A stretch of DNA of 64,000 bases, taken from contig OZ017796.1 in assembly GCA_963969395.1 (NCBI GenBank), positions 312,501-376,500 of the forward strand, in the 5' to 3' direction. Positions 50,557 to 63,049 of this stretch are shown in pieces. The translations under genes and the position numbers were made by a program. This DNA is from Pseudoscleropodium purum (Eukaryota; Streptophyta; Bryopsida; Hypnales; Brachytheciaceae). How positions within the stretch are numbered: position 1 is the first letter of the stretch; every line of letters begins with the position of its first letter. Under the pieces are notes generated by a model, which saw only the letters and a program-made list of their open reading frames with translations, had not been told where the DNA came from and did not search any database.

Positions 50557-50587
50557 GTGTATAGTGACACTTTGTGTCGCTATGCAC
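50557..50587. other. Short hairpin (14-bp stem, 3-nt loop)
   Basis: GTGTATAGTGACAC and GTGTCGCTATGCAC pair with two G-U wobbles around TTT, in a GC-richer island at 50450-50600. It is followed by a C-run. Possibly the terminal stem of an element such as a Helitron end; not proven. Confidence 0.4.
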
Positions 50588-50729
50588 TCCCCCCCACAAT
50601 TTTTATTTTACTACCCCAACCTATCATTTAGAATTTGATTTAAATTTTTTTATCTCACCTCCCTTCACCTCCACCTCCTCTTGTAATCTTTAGAATCAAA
50701 GTTCTTGACAAACAATATGGGACAATTGA

Positions 50730-50897
50730 TCCCGTATTTAATACTGTATCCATATTCAGTACCCGTATTCAATATCTATATTCAATACACATATCCAGTA
50801 CTCGTATTTAGTACCCATATTTAATATACGTATTCAGTATACATATTTAGTACTCATATCTAATACCCGTACCCGTATTCTATTTAGTATTTGTATT
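50730..50897. repeat. Minisatellite, 13-bp unit
   Basis: A degenerate array of about 11-12 units with consensus RTACCCGTATTYA (GTACCCATATTTA, GTACTCGTATTTA, ATATACGTATTCA and so on). Units differ by one to four bases. Confidence 0.8.
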
Positions 50898-51639
50898 TTA
50901 TATTTGAACGGCTCAGATTAAATTTCACAAGATCAACATCTTGTGATTTTTTGAGAAATCAACGTCAATTTTGAAGGTAAGCATTTTTTTTCAAAAAAAT
51001 CAACGGCTCACAAATTTTTTGAGAGAGGAGGGGGGGAACTAATGGGAAACTGGGGTGGCAGGCGAGTTTCAGTGTATAGTCAAGGCATAAGATGGGATAT
51101 GGGGTTGGGCAGGAAGAATGATATGTACACGTTCTCACTATTCGGATTTCTATAAGAAAAATATCTGAAATTTATATCGGGCTTGCAATTTTGCATAATG
51201 CATTTCAAAATTTGAAGACCTCATCACATTGCAAGAATTGTTTGAGTATGCTAAAGCCCTCCAATGATTTGAAATTTCTTCCACTCATACCCAACATGGT
51301 TTGCTAGATGGAGAAATAAAACCTCAAATTTGTGTAGAGTAATTTTTTCCCTTTAGCATTGGTCAAAGTCAGCTGAAATTGTAGGGCAGTGTTAGAAAAA
51401 AAACATTTCCAACTTTGGAAGCTCATATCTCTCAATCCGTACGGTCAAACTTTATGAAATATTTACCACTTCATCTTAGACAAGTAAGGTACAAGATCCT
51501 ATGGTCAAATTCTAAAAAAAGTAATTCTTTTGGTTTCCCTCATGAACACAGCAAAAAAGACAGTTTTCACAGCTTTTTTGCAGAAAATGATCCCGGTCCT
51601 TTAGGGATTAATAGAGTATACACTTCTAAAATTTCAAAA

Positions 51640-52223
51640 TAAGAATCCTTACCAATTGCAAGATCATGATGCTTAAATTTCAAAAAGAAGTATTTTCAAT
51701 AGTTCCCAAATGGTCAGATTTCATCTTTCAAATATTTTACCCCAAAATGTGTAGATCCTAAAACTTGTTGCTCTTCATAACATGTTGAAGAAATAAGTTG
51801 GAAATACATATAAAATGTTTCGATAAGAAAACATTCAATCATAGTCATTTCTAAAAAAGTAGTAACTAGAAAGAAATAGATTGTGATTTAAAATACCAAA
51901 TTTGTTAAGACTTTAGTTATACAATCAAAAAATTCCAATTCCAATGGATGTAAAGTTATAACAAAAAACTTACCACATCCAATGATTTTATTTCTTTCCA
52001 AAAATATTGAAAAGTGACCTAAATAAAGAACTTCAAATTCTATTTTAGAACAAAAATTTGATAATTGGTTGCAAACATAACTTTCATCTTTTCAATTAAA
52101 ATGGAATGATTCAAAGCTTCCCATATATTACAAATCACTTGGAAAAAAAATGAAAATTCTATTTTTAGTGAGCTACCCAAAATTGGTATGCCTAAAAATA
52201 TTATTTGGTCCTTTAGGGATTAA
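51640..52223 (-). mobile_element. Family A element, truncated, reverse orientation
   Basis: The reverse family interior (AAATTTGTTAAGACTTTAGTTA, AAAAATTCCAATTCCAATG, TGGAATGATTCAAAGC) leads to the intact end GGTCCTTTAGGGATTAA. The inner end is lost near 51640. Its terminal TTAA (52220-52223) is shared with the next element. Confidence 0.65.
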
Positions 52224-52618
52224 CCCTTTAGGGATGAGTATGTCCATTTTGGTTGTTTTAATTCAAATTTTGGAGATAATTCAAAGCCAATGGTCCACCT
52301 CAAAGCAAGGCGTAAACGAAATAGGAAAGCATGAAAATTGTGCATCTAACAAGCCTATATATAGTGGTTTTGAGTGAATATTGAACTTCAAGGGAGGGAA
52401 TCTAAATGAGCTAAGAAGGAATTTGAATCTCACAAAAAGTTCTATTTTCCCTTGAATTCATGTGAAACCCAAGCAAATATTTAATAAAATAAATTTACAC
52501 TCTCCATGCTTCCAAATTGGGATAAAGTCTAATTTATTAGATTTTGTGCACAATAAACAAGCTACGACTTTGAGTAAAAATGAGTCCCAAAAAGGCGTTT
52601 TAGGCCCTAAAGGGTTAA
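52220..52618. mobile_element. TTAA-type MITE with perfect 14-bp terminal inverted repeats (399 bp)
   Basis: The left end TTAACCCTTTAGGG (52220-52233) is the exact reverse complement of the right end CCCTAAAGGGTTAA (52605-52618). The interior has no family A sequence and no coding region. It abuts the truncated family A element at one TTAA. Confidence 0.75.
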
Positions 52619-53040
52619 GACTAGAAGATTAAGTTTGTGATGAATTTTCTTGCATGAAAACTTGAATAGAAAAATCTAATTCTTTTGGTTGAAATGACAT
52701 TTGGTGCTAATTATAGGCTTGAGTGATTTCTCACCTTATTAGAGAAAGAAGATTATTAATATTTTGATTAGAATGATTGCATCAATCAACATGTATACAT
52801 TCACAATGTATAGCACACTTTTATAAACACATGTTATATATGTTAAAGAATGTTATAAAGGTCAAGACTTTATTTGAGATTGATTTTATTTCAAAAAAGA
52901 TCACAAGAATGCAAACACATCTTTAGTTTATGCCAAATTTGACCTTCATGAACGGTTAAATGAACGGTTTATAAGATACGGAGTAGAAAGTATGAAACAA
53001 ACTAACTATAGTAAGTGATAAGAACTGAGAAGCATTCATC
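52619..53040. other. AT-rich spacer
   Basis: No feature seen before GC rises at about 53040. Confidence 0.4.
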
Positions 53041-54786
53041 CAGACATGCACGAGAAAAGTCATTGGTATCAACGAACGATATTCTGCTCCGTCCTCCCTG
53101 TCGTCGTCGTGTACGTCGCGGTGGCTCTGACTTCGAGATTGCAGATTCCGCCGTCCGCGCAGCGCAACTGCCCCTTCCCCACAACTAGGATCTCAATCCT
53201 TCCCTCACGCCAGCAATCTCTACAACCGATCCATTTCTGCAATCGTCGTCCATCTCATTCCTCTTCTTCCTCTTCGAATTTCAGTTTCAGCAGAATGGGT
53301 TTGGGAGTGCGCGATCGGTAGCTTAGCATTGCGCGAGAGCCGGAATGGTAGACGATTTCCGCATTTGTGACCAGTCGCACTCTTTGCACAGTCGGATATG
53401 GCGACCCAATGAATCTGGATCGTCCACAGGGCAGAGCATTGCAGCAATTCATGGTACTGGTCAGCGTCATTTCAGGATTTATTCTGTTGATGTATTGGGA
53501 TTAGTAACTGATTTGTGCTGAAATTTCTCGGTGAAAGGACGTGTGGATCGCAAAATGTAAGACGGGTTTAAGAAGGGGTTCTTGTTTGGAACGTGTGTCA
53601 CTTAGAGATTAATGCACCTGATTGCTTCCTGTTGCTTGATTTTTGATTCTCCATCCACCCTCTCAGTCTGAATATATATTCTTGTTTTTTTCAGACTGAG
53701 GGGGTGGATGGAGAATGTGCAAAGCTTTTGAGGGAGATTAGCACAATGCGCTTTAGGACTCTGCCTTTTTGCATTCTTGTATCCGGCATCATTCAACTCT
53801 GACCGTATAGTAACAAGCGTTCAAATTTTATTCTGTCTGTTGCAAGTAAGAATTGTTAGGCTTTCCAGGAATTTCTTCTTGGGGATGGGATCACAGTACC
53901 GTTTAACCTACACCAGTTCAGTTCCATGGGCGTGTCAGCTAGTTTTAGAAGACTGGCAGGAAATACCAAGCGATCATTTTCTCAAGGGACTCACTGGACG
54001 CCTGTTTTTCCCGTTAGTCTCTTTGTTTCGTGGGAAAATCTGAAATGGTTCTCAGTTTGTAATTATTCAGGAGAGAAAATTGACTGGTTTTCAGTATCTT
54101 GTTTTTGTTTTGAAGATGATTCCATTAGAGGACGTATGAAGCAGGGGAAGGTACCCACAAGGAATCTGTGGGACAAGCATCTCTGCCCAGCAGCGTTGTT
54201 CTGTCTCTTGTGCACTGTGAGATCTCTAATTCTGATCCATTGAAGCCTTTCTACATTGGAGATTTCCTTAAAACTCTTTCAACGTGCCAGGGGCTGACCC
54301 TCTTTCAGTGATAAATAGGGATGAATCGAATGAATATTGCTGTGATGAATACATATTGGCAAGCCTTTTTTGGATGGTTCAATCACGACTCTGAAATAGT
54401 GTCGGAGCTGAACTACGAGATTACCTTTTCCATAACGAATTTAGTGATTGCAGAAAACTACTAAATAGATAACTAGTTGCAAGGTGTTATGATGATCAAG
54501 TAACAGGCTAGCTGGCTTCATATGGAATCGCTGAGCGCCGTGTTGATTAGATTAGGGGGTGCAGTTTTGCAGCTTCTGACCCCGCTTCTGACTCATGTAG
54601 AACAACCTCATGTCCTTGGACAGGTCACAGTACGAGCACTATGGTTGAACTGTCTCTTGAAAATGGATGTTGAGAATCGGGTGGTGTACCAAACACAACC
54701 CCTGTGCGAAATGGATGGCACCTCTATTTCCCAGCGGTGATTTCCTGTTGTTTACTATTCTCAACCTCTAAAGGTTGAAGAGCGAT
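53041..54786 (+). promoter_or_regulatory. Promoter, 5' leader and leader intron of the OVATE gene
   Basis: A GC-rich, pyrimidine-rich block (53080-53460) looks like a plant 5' UTR. A donor at TTCATG|GTACTGG (about 53453) and an acceptor at CAACCTCTAAAG just before 54770 would define a leader intron of about 1.3 kb containing the hairpin at 53646-53716. The exact start and splicing are inferred. Confidence 0.45.
53646..53716 (+). ncRNA. Near-perfect 26-bp hairpin, miRNA-like or foldback
   Basis: The arms 53646-53671 and 53691-53716 pair at all 26 positions, with one U-G wobble, around a 19-nt A/T-rich loop. The arms contain TCCATCCACC and GGGTGGATGGA. It lies in the probable leader intron of the OVATE gene. 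No small RNA identity is claimed; a tiny foldback insertion is the alternative. Confidence 0.4.
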
Positions 54787-57241
54787 ATGGACGACGACGA
54801 CCGAGGATGGCCCCTAGAAAAGGAGGCCATCCGAGCCAAGTATTATGACCTGTTGCAGAAAGACAAGGTACTCCAAATTCACGACCCTATGCTGCAGAAA
54901 CGCTCTGTCCATCTCTCCAAGTCTATGTCCACCCGGGAAGCTTACTCTCGTGCAAGGAGCCTCCAACGAGTCCTCCAACGGGCAGGATGGGCAGACCCGA
55001 GCAGCAAGGGCTCCCGGTCTCTTCCTGTCTCCTCTCCTTCCTCCGTTTCTGGAGCAACATCCTCGTCTCGTCGATCAAGATTGAAGAATGGTGGTATTTT
55101 GAGTCAAGAGGAGGTGCTGGCGCCTCTTGTCAACGAGCCCAAACTTGCAACGCCAAAGGTTAAGGTATGCACCTGAGCATGGTTCCGATCGTTAACCTGA
55201 CTCAATTTATGCTACTTCTTGTTTGGTGTTGGAAGGGCACTCCAACGCAAGTTCTAATGTATTTTTGAATCTTGCATGCATAAACTATGAGATTTTAAAG
55301 TGCTGACTAGAGATGTATCCAAAATCAACGTCAGATTCTCATTATAAAAATGCAAGAATCTGCAGGGTTTACGGGGTTAACTTCGCTTGTGGGAAAGGGT
55401 CGCGATTAGGTGAACTTACCATAATGCTTCCAATGGCGCTCGGTTGCAGAAGAGTGGCACACAAACCAAGTTTCTTGCTAAGCAGTTCAAGTTGATTACC
55501 AGCAATGCGAACGCCCCTCCTCGAAGAAACATCAATATTCTAGCCAAGGATCCATCGGAGGCCACGAAGGTGATGGTGGTAGCTGAAAAAATGGAAAGCC
55601 TGGATCAGCTTCAGGAGCGGATCCGAGTGCATGACTCTAATCAATCAGATCCATCGAATTTGGCAGCTTTGTCTTTGACATCAGATTCGCTTTCAAGGGC
55701 TTCCGGTCCGAGAAAGTTGAGCTATTCCTACGGAGGCCATGCTCATGCCAACAGCCCTAGCTCTGTGATTTCGGACGTTTCGGTACCTGAAACGGTTATT
55801 TCCAGCGTGGAGGACGAATGGATTCATCACAAGTTGACAAGCTTCTCCTTCACTCGAGAGCGGTGGACGAGTCGCGAGATTTTTGGCTCCTTTGATTTCG
55901 GAGGGGAGCTGGACATTGCCGCGTCTGTAACGGAGGCAACACAGCCGAACTTGTCTGGCTATTTTGACCATGATCGTCTCAACTCCTGTTTAGGTAATCA
56001 CAATTTCCATACACTCCACAGACAGTCTTCAACAACACAACCCTCTCGAATGTCACAATGTGCACCGGCATGGTCCCTCTATTTTCTCATGCTGTGTGCA
56101 CGTCTGGTGGAACCAAATGACATTGCCAATTCGCAGTTTAAATGACAAAGTTTTGTACAATAGAACTAAGCGAAAATTCATACCTGTCCTAGCTTTCAAG
56201 AGTAAGAATTTCCTGTGCATCTCATTTTTGGCAATCGGAAGCTTGTCAATCGAATTGAAGTTGCCTTACAACTTCCACATGTCAAGTTTTGAACATAGTT
56301 ATCAGGAGCCCATTCGCCCTCCCAATTGCAAGGTAGTGTCATTTGAGAGGGTTGAGTGGACAGGCACATTCCCTGTTTATCCCGAGTATGTCATGTGGTG
56401 TTATGCACGCATCTGATTGGACCGCTTTCACATGTCAAGTTAAGAACACATGTGAGTGCATTTCGAAGTCCGTTTGTTCCCGAGGCAATGCCACCAGAGA
56501 GGGTTGAGCATAGAGTTAAATGCCTCATTTTATGACTCAAACCAGAAGCTCCGTTCTGTGGCAGATGAATCCTTGAATTCTCCAAGCTCAGGGATGCGAT
56601 CACCTCGTCCATCCTTGTGCACGTCATCGCAAGGAGGGGATGATCATCGCCACTACAGATGCCGAGCAGAGCCCTGTGGCGTTCCCATACAGCGCGTGAA
56701 AGTGACGAGTCCATCGTCTCTGTTTCGGGATGGTCCCTGGACATACAACGGCGACAAGCCCCAGTCTTCCCCCAACATTCCCCAAAAGTTCAGTCGAAAG
56801 CTATCGACCAGTTTCAACAAGAGACGAAAACAGACAAAGGCCACCGTGCAACCTCACCCTGAGAGTTTGTCAACTCGTGGTCCTGGCAAGGACGAAGAGT
56901 CTTCAAGTAAAGGGAAATTGGCACTCCAAATTGCCGGCCTTGTGTCTGCGTACAGGGGCACCAGGAAGGCAGTTGACTATGGCGATGGTGCCGTGCAAGA
57001 GGCAGCTGTGACGGCGTTTCAAGATGAGGTTGCCCAGTTGATGCTGGACCGCAGTGAGAGCAACGAAATTGGTGACATTGAGGAGTTTCTTGAAGGCTAC
57101 ATGCGGTTGCGGTCTCCGATTTATCTTGACGTCGTGGAAGAGTTTTTCAGAACGGTGAGTTACGACTGCTACAAACGACCGCTGGAGGGGAAGAAGGCAG
57201 CACCCAAATTGCTTAAAGTCCCCAAGGTTATACGCCATTAA
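54787..57241 (+). CDS. OVATE-domain (OFP-like) putative transcriptional regulator, 3 exons
   Basis: Exon 1 is 54787-55164, starting at the first ATG (GATATGGACGACG) with an acidic MDDDD start. Exon 2 is 55450-55993. The exon 3 acceptor is uncertain; 56565 (GTGGCAG|ATGAATCC) keeps frame and gives about 532 residues. The rest is Ser/Pro/Arg-rich and probably disordered. The C-terminal block of about 47 residues (FQDEVAQLML ... IEEFLEGYMRLRSP ... YLDVVEEFFRTV) fits the OVATE domain pattern, which ends in a plant-specific L-x-S-P-x-Y-x-D-x-x-x-x-F-F motif. OVATE family proteins are plant regulators of growth and cell shape, often acting with homeodomain proteins; that role is from the family. Some exon boundary or an extra small exon between 55994 and 56564 may be missed. 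Confidence 0.72.
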
Positions 57242-59100
57242 CTAGTAATACGGAGGACATTCTTACAGGTAGATCAAGATTGTTCATAATTCTTTCACAT
57301 TCTTTCATCATTCTAATTCTTTTCGAACCACTTACAGGAAATTGAAGAACTTCCTCTCTCGGTTGTGTTCGCTTGATTGACAAGTTTTATTTGCAAAAGG
57401 AATGCTGAGATGAAGCACCCACGTCCTCCTCATCTTCGTTTCTTTTCATCAATTACGCCGAAACTCAAATTCAATTTTTCTGCTTGTTGCATGCTCTATG
57501 GAATTGGCTTTTTCTTCACCGGTGGTTGTGAGAATGAAGTCTTTTCAGGCTCTGACTGCTTGGACTAAGCTATTTACAAGTAGATCAAGATTGTGAGTGC
57601 ATGTATGACCCACATGGTGCATTTAATATTAAAGGAGGGATGGCGGCAGGCATGTCGGGGTCCGTATCCAGACGCTCGAGAATAGGGGTGTTGTTTGACT
57701 TGCTTTTCTGTTTTTTTTGCAACAAATGAGGGCTGTTCAGTTGCCGTGGACTTCTTTTCTTTAGCTCCGGAGAAGAGGCTCGGTGGTAAGTTATTTGCAG
57801 GTGCTTTAAATCAACAGCATCTGTTGAATCCAGTGGCGTGCTTGTCAGACTCAGCCCTGTCCGCCAAGCTTCCCCTGCCACTCGGAATTGGAATCAAAAA
57901 TTGGGGGCGAGCACCAGGGAGAAGTTCACGGCTTACACCATCTTCTCCATTTTTCACTCCTGGGGTGAAAAAATGTTAACAAAATTGGATCATCCGTTTC
58001 TTTCCCACGAATGATCGAATTCAGAAATTTCAAATTCATACGTGTCGTTTCTTTGCATTGTGAGTGTTCACTTACATTAGGGTACTTAATTTTCTACTTT
58101 TGCTACAGTAGTTGCTTATGTTGACAGCATTGCATGCACATGTGACTAAATGGACTACCAGGGTTTTTTTTGTAGCTGCTCTTTGGCATGCTATAAGAAG
58201 CATGAAGTTAGGAGCTGATCTTCTTGAGGCCTTTGGGTTGATTATCGGAACTATATTACCCTTGATTCAAGGCAGGAAGGCAAGTGCATACCTGTCCTTA
58301 CCTATTTCTTATGAACATATAGGTTATAGCTAGGTTTTAGATGGTTTCTATGAATGAATATAGCTATGTATTCATTCATAGAATATATATTGTGTAAAGT
58401 ACACATTCAAATTTTCATAAGATATGATATACCTTAGTGCATACAATTAGTACTCTCTTTGCACAAGGGCTTTTTTTTCATTTTTTATGAAGTGCCAAAG
58501 TGGTGATATAAAGTGTTGTAGTAGTGCTCCAAATTTCAACATTCATCCATATATAGGATAGAAAATATCACATCAATATATATATCACATGTTTATAATT
58601 CTGTTTTCATTCACAATTTGGCAATTTCATACAAGATTTTTTTCTTAATTTGAAGTTTTATGGCTATAAACTTTACAAATTGTCACCATTTTTTAGCCAA
58701 ATTATTGTTTTTTTTGGTACAATTTGGTACTTTAAAACCCAAAAAAAGCCTTGTTGTGCACTAACCATTACTTCGTAATCTGACCTTAGGTTACTACAGC
58801 TACCTACAAGGCTACAATCCTGTTAGGTACATTGTCAGTCTTATAGGACTGGTGAGAATCTGAACCATTTGTTCACGGTTCCCACTTTTCAATTTTTACT
58901 GAATTTCAAGTGTCTAACTTATCATTATCCTAAAAAGTTCAAGATAGGAAACCTTATTAGATTTATTTCTCACAGCAGTGAAAGTGATTGCAGTGTTGTG
59001 GAGGTGTGCGGTAGGTAAATTGAAAACCCAGACTACTTGATGGAATCTCTAACTTTGTTAAAATTGTCTTTCTTGCCAATTTTTAGTAAATTTTCGTAGG
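57242..59100. other. 3' UTR / intergenic
   Basis: TAGATCAAGATTGT occurs at about 57273 and again at 57583, a small repeat in the possible 3' UTR. A GC-richer patch at 57640-57960 has open stretches without domains. The rest is AT-rich. Confidence 0.4.
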
Positions 59101-59109
59101 AAGAACAAT

Positions 59110-59260
59110 AAAATTGGCATCTAACCCAACTCGTTTCATATTATTTTCACCTTTCAGCAGAATTAGTTTGTGGAATTAGTTACAAGTTTTTGAAGTTCAA
59201 ACATAGAGGTCACTAAAAGAGACCACCTCTTGAAATGTATATTGTTGGTACATTGAAGAA
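59110..59260 (+). repeat. Dispersed repeat family E, diverged copy
   Basis: CCAACTCGTTTCATATTATTTTC, GTGGAATTAGTTACAAG and GACCACCTCTTGAAATGTA follow the same order as 30885-30985. Confidence 0.5.
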
Positions 59261-59741
59261 AGCAAAATGTACCTTTGTGTTAAAGGTTGCTTTTAGAGTA
59301 GGATCACTTTGCAGGCACCCTACCTTATGTGCATGTGTAAATTATAACAAATCAAAGATGAACAATACAAAAGATTTAGGGTTTAGGTGTAGCTACTCTT
59401 TCTTTTTATCTTCATCAATTCATCAACTTAGTGACATCTTTATTTTACAAAATCAAATGTATAACCCTTATGTTTTTTTGTTTTTTTAAGATCCATTTGC
59501 CTTCAAGTTAGCATACTACTAACACATCTATTATTTTATTACAACTACAATATATTGGGGTTCAAGTATATTTTTCATTATTCCATATTTTTTAAAGAAT
59601 TCACATGCTTCACATTTTGAACAAGGTAATACATAGCAATACTTTTTCTCAAAGCCATTTGCTTCGTACATTTTCATATAGGAATCAATATTGTAGATTC
59701 AATAATTCTTCATATTTGAATTATCGAAAAGTAGTCAATGA

Positions 59742-62620
59742 TTGTTGCTCACATTCAAAATAATATTCTTTTATGATGTAGATTTCAAGATTTATGGAAT
59801 TTCTAAAATTTTAGAGACAGTTGTTAAGTCTCAAAAACTTCATGAGGATCTTAGTATTCCTTCTGAGGTGCATTCTGTACCTCCAATATTGCCTCTACAA
59901 TATTCATCTCCACTTGAATGTCCTACTTCTATAAAATGTGGAAAATGTGACAAAACCTCTAGTACATTGAATGCGCTATAATTGACATAGATCAAGGCTA
60001 TTTTGGATCAATTCAAACAAGATGATCATAAAGACATTCCTTTAATATGGACTTATCCACCAATACCATAGTGGAGTATACGGCCAAGCTTGGATGACTA
60101 TTTATTGAAGCCCTTGAGTATTTGGCATCCAGAATGGCAATTGGGCATTTCCATATGCTCACAAAAGTGTCCAACTTGTCAAAAACAAGGTTATTTGAGA
60201 TTCAAAGAATTCTCATCACCAAGGCATGTCCATCACTTGCAATATGATTGTTATTTCATATCTGCAGCTTACATTTGTACAACCAAAAATGGATGCAGTG
60301 TAAGATTTTCTATCATGGATGAAGATGTTGTTTTAAAAAACAACATCATTCCTTATGAGGCATTTTTACAATGTCTTGTATAGGTATTTCATACATCTGC
60401 TTGGACTACTTCTTTAGTTCAATCTATGTATGATTTGACGACAAATCGTGTAGGAATTAATGATTTCATAGCTATGGTCAAGAAAGCTCTAACATCTTAT
60501 TTCTTGTTGCAGTTTTTGGCATAGAAAGGACACATTGATTATTACAATGGGGTAGTACATGGTCACTCTTATACTATATTTAAAGAGACTTTTTCCAAAT
60601 TTTTCTCTATCTTTTCAACATTGCAATGGATTTAATGGAACATCAGGGCCCTCAAGGCAAATTGCAATATCTTTATTTGAGGTCATAACAAGTCAACAAA
60701 AAAAAATTTCAATGTTCTAAAGGTGGTTTAATAGGGTCACATTTGGTAGCAGATCATCATCATAATGTACCAGCTAGAATGCAAATTGATGATCCTACAA
60801 CAAGTCAAAAATTTGCATCTGTAGATGGAGTATTTGCTGTTATGAATGAATGGCATCAAATTATTGCTCACCAGTGGACTAATTCTACAACTAATGAAGA
60901 ATGTATAGACCTTGCTAAAGAATTGAAGTTGCGATACTTTAAGCAATTACAAAATATTGATCTTGTTATGTACTTGGATAAATGTTGTGATGATTGTCAA
61001 TGGTTTCTAGAAGCTTTTCCACAAAGTTGTACTTTACTTGATAATTTCCATTTGATTACTCGATACTGAGATAATTCAAATGCAATCGACAAATCTTGAC
61101 ATTCATTATCCATGAGTAATGTGTCGAAGATCATCACTAGACATGGAAGACAAATGCAAGAAGGTTCTATCATTTACACAAAACTTTCAACTTTTATTGA
61201 AAATTTTCAAAACTCTAAATCACATTTATCAACATCTAAATGTATTATTGAAGAGCCATTGATTAGATGTCATGAGACACAGAAAAAACACTTCATGCAG
61301 TGTTTGAATCCTCTTACAAACCTTCCACATGAAATATTGGATTACTTTCCTAGACGTTTATTTGGGCGTGGCTTTTCACAGAATGAAAACTTTTGGTGAC
61401 ACCTTCGAGCATCATTTCCAAAGTCACGTGGAATTTCGTTTGGTGATGCACTTACTACTGCATTAGTATGTGTATGGAATTTCCATGGAGAAGTACAATT
61501 CAATGCTAAATGGGCTTACTTACCTATATCAACAATGCATATTATTTTGACACAAGACTTAGCCTTACGTTATAGGTTTAATTTGTCTTCTATAGATGGA
61601 GTGTGTACCATGTTTTGCATGTTGCCATTATGGCTACATGATTGTGATAATGTATTTGGCATCACCAATTCCTATTTCAACTCATTACCAACATTGCTAC
61701 ATATTTCAACTAACCAAAACAGAGGTCTTCGTGTTGGCATTACATCACTAGCTTACATCACTAGTATGATTATTTAGAATAGTTGCACATTTGATCCGAT
61801 TGTAGAGCAAGTGTTTAATGCTACACAACAACTTTATGATGGAAATTTAAACTTGAATAACCATCACATTGCATCAAATGAAGAGGATCATGTTATTCCT
61901 AGAGCGGTTCAAGCAAATATTGGCAATCCATTGAAGAGACAAAGGATTGCAGATGTTCATGTTTATGGTTCAACATCAAGTCACAAAAAAAGGGTAGATT
62001 CTCTTAATACACTTGGAAATTATAGATTTACTGCCTTTGACAGCCTTTCACTATGGGAATCAATCATGGGCCTATCACTTATGTTTAATCCTTTAGAAAG
62101 ACAAGTTTTGCGATTCATTGCAATGCATTGTTTTACAGAAGAATCACTTTTTAACTTGAAAGATTTTCTACTTCAAAATTTCAATTATAATGTACTCTTC
62201 CATGTTTGGGATGTATGCATTTCTACCATTCAATAGAGTGATTTTTCTTTCAAGGCCTATTTGCGTCCTAAACCACTACAAAGTTAAAACAACAATTATA
62301 TGATATGGTTGCAATGGCACAATTTTAAACTACATTTCTAACTACCGTACGAACTTCAAATATTATCAACTCTCTTTATACAAAAACTTCATATCTTAGA
62401 CAAGAAGCACAAGTTATGCAAGATATTGATGCATCACATGCCATTCATAGAAAAGAAAATGTACACATCTCTAATATTACTGGTATTCATCTTGCGGCAA
62501 ATGTTTTACTTCCAACTTCACGATACACTACTTTATCACCACATGAAGGACTATTGGATATGGTAAAAGATGAGCAAATTGTATCAAAACTCGTTGGAAA
62601 GTTTCTATAATGCCCCAAGG
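59742..62620 (+). pseudogene. Broken DDE-type transposase with DUF6729-like zinc domain
   Basis: Two frames carry long homologous-looking stretches: 59742-60383 in one, and 60743-62236 in a second with in-frame stops. This indicates one old gene with a frameshift and nonsense changes. The first part has a CPTC...CTTKNGC zinc arrangement with IWHPEW, SSPRHVHHL and YFISAAYIC, resembling the DUF6729 domain found beside transposase-like sequences. The second part has SVDGVFAVMNEWHQI, then YLDKCCDD and LLDNFHLITRY. That Asp...Asp...Asp/His spacing fits an RNase H-fold transposase catalytic core. The superfamily is uncertain (KDZ-type or MULE-like are alternatives). Termini were not identified. It cannot make a full protein now. 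Confidence 0.6.
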
Positions 62621-62822
62621 CCCCCAACGGAATGCTTTAGCATCTAAGGATATTTTGGGATTTTGTACATATACACATGATCAATTTTAAAGATGCTATA
62701 AGTATTTGCAAACTCAACTTTCAATCGTACCACCTTCTAATTTTGATGTTGTAGGTGATATTTATTAGGATATCAATAAAGAGGTTTAGATGCAATTTGA
62801 ACTTGAAATCATAGCAGATTTA

Positions 62823-62954
62823 CCATCATTGCCTTTGGTTGATTCAAATTCATTACAAGTATCAAGATCAAAATCTATATATGATTGACCACCATTGCCT
62901 TTGGTTGATTCAGATTCATTACCAGTATCAAGATCAGAGTCTATGTATGGGCCT
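62823..62954 (+). repeat. Tandem duplication, 2 x 66 bp
   Basis: CATTGCCTTTGGTTGATTCA through AAGATCA and CTATATATG/CTATGTATG repeat at a 66-bp period with scattered substitutions. 66 bp equals 22 codons, so the frame would have been kept if it lay in the transposon gene. Confidence 0.85.
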
Positions 62955-63049
62955 CTACTTTGTATTCAACTTCCAAGTCTTAAAGACATTAACACGGCAA
63001 TTGTACCATTTGCAACAAAGGGCACCTAATATTCCCTAAAAGAGACTCA

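Noticed and set aside
9228..52618. TTTAGGG/CCCTAAA motifs as interstitial telomere repeats
   Set aside because: They occur singly as element ends, never in tandem arrays.
57695..57979. 94-codon open stretch after the OVATE gene
   Set aside because: No domain or splice support; more likely untranslated or intergenic.
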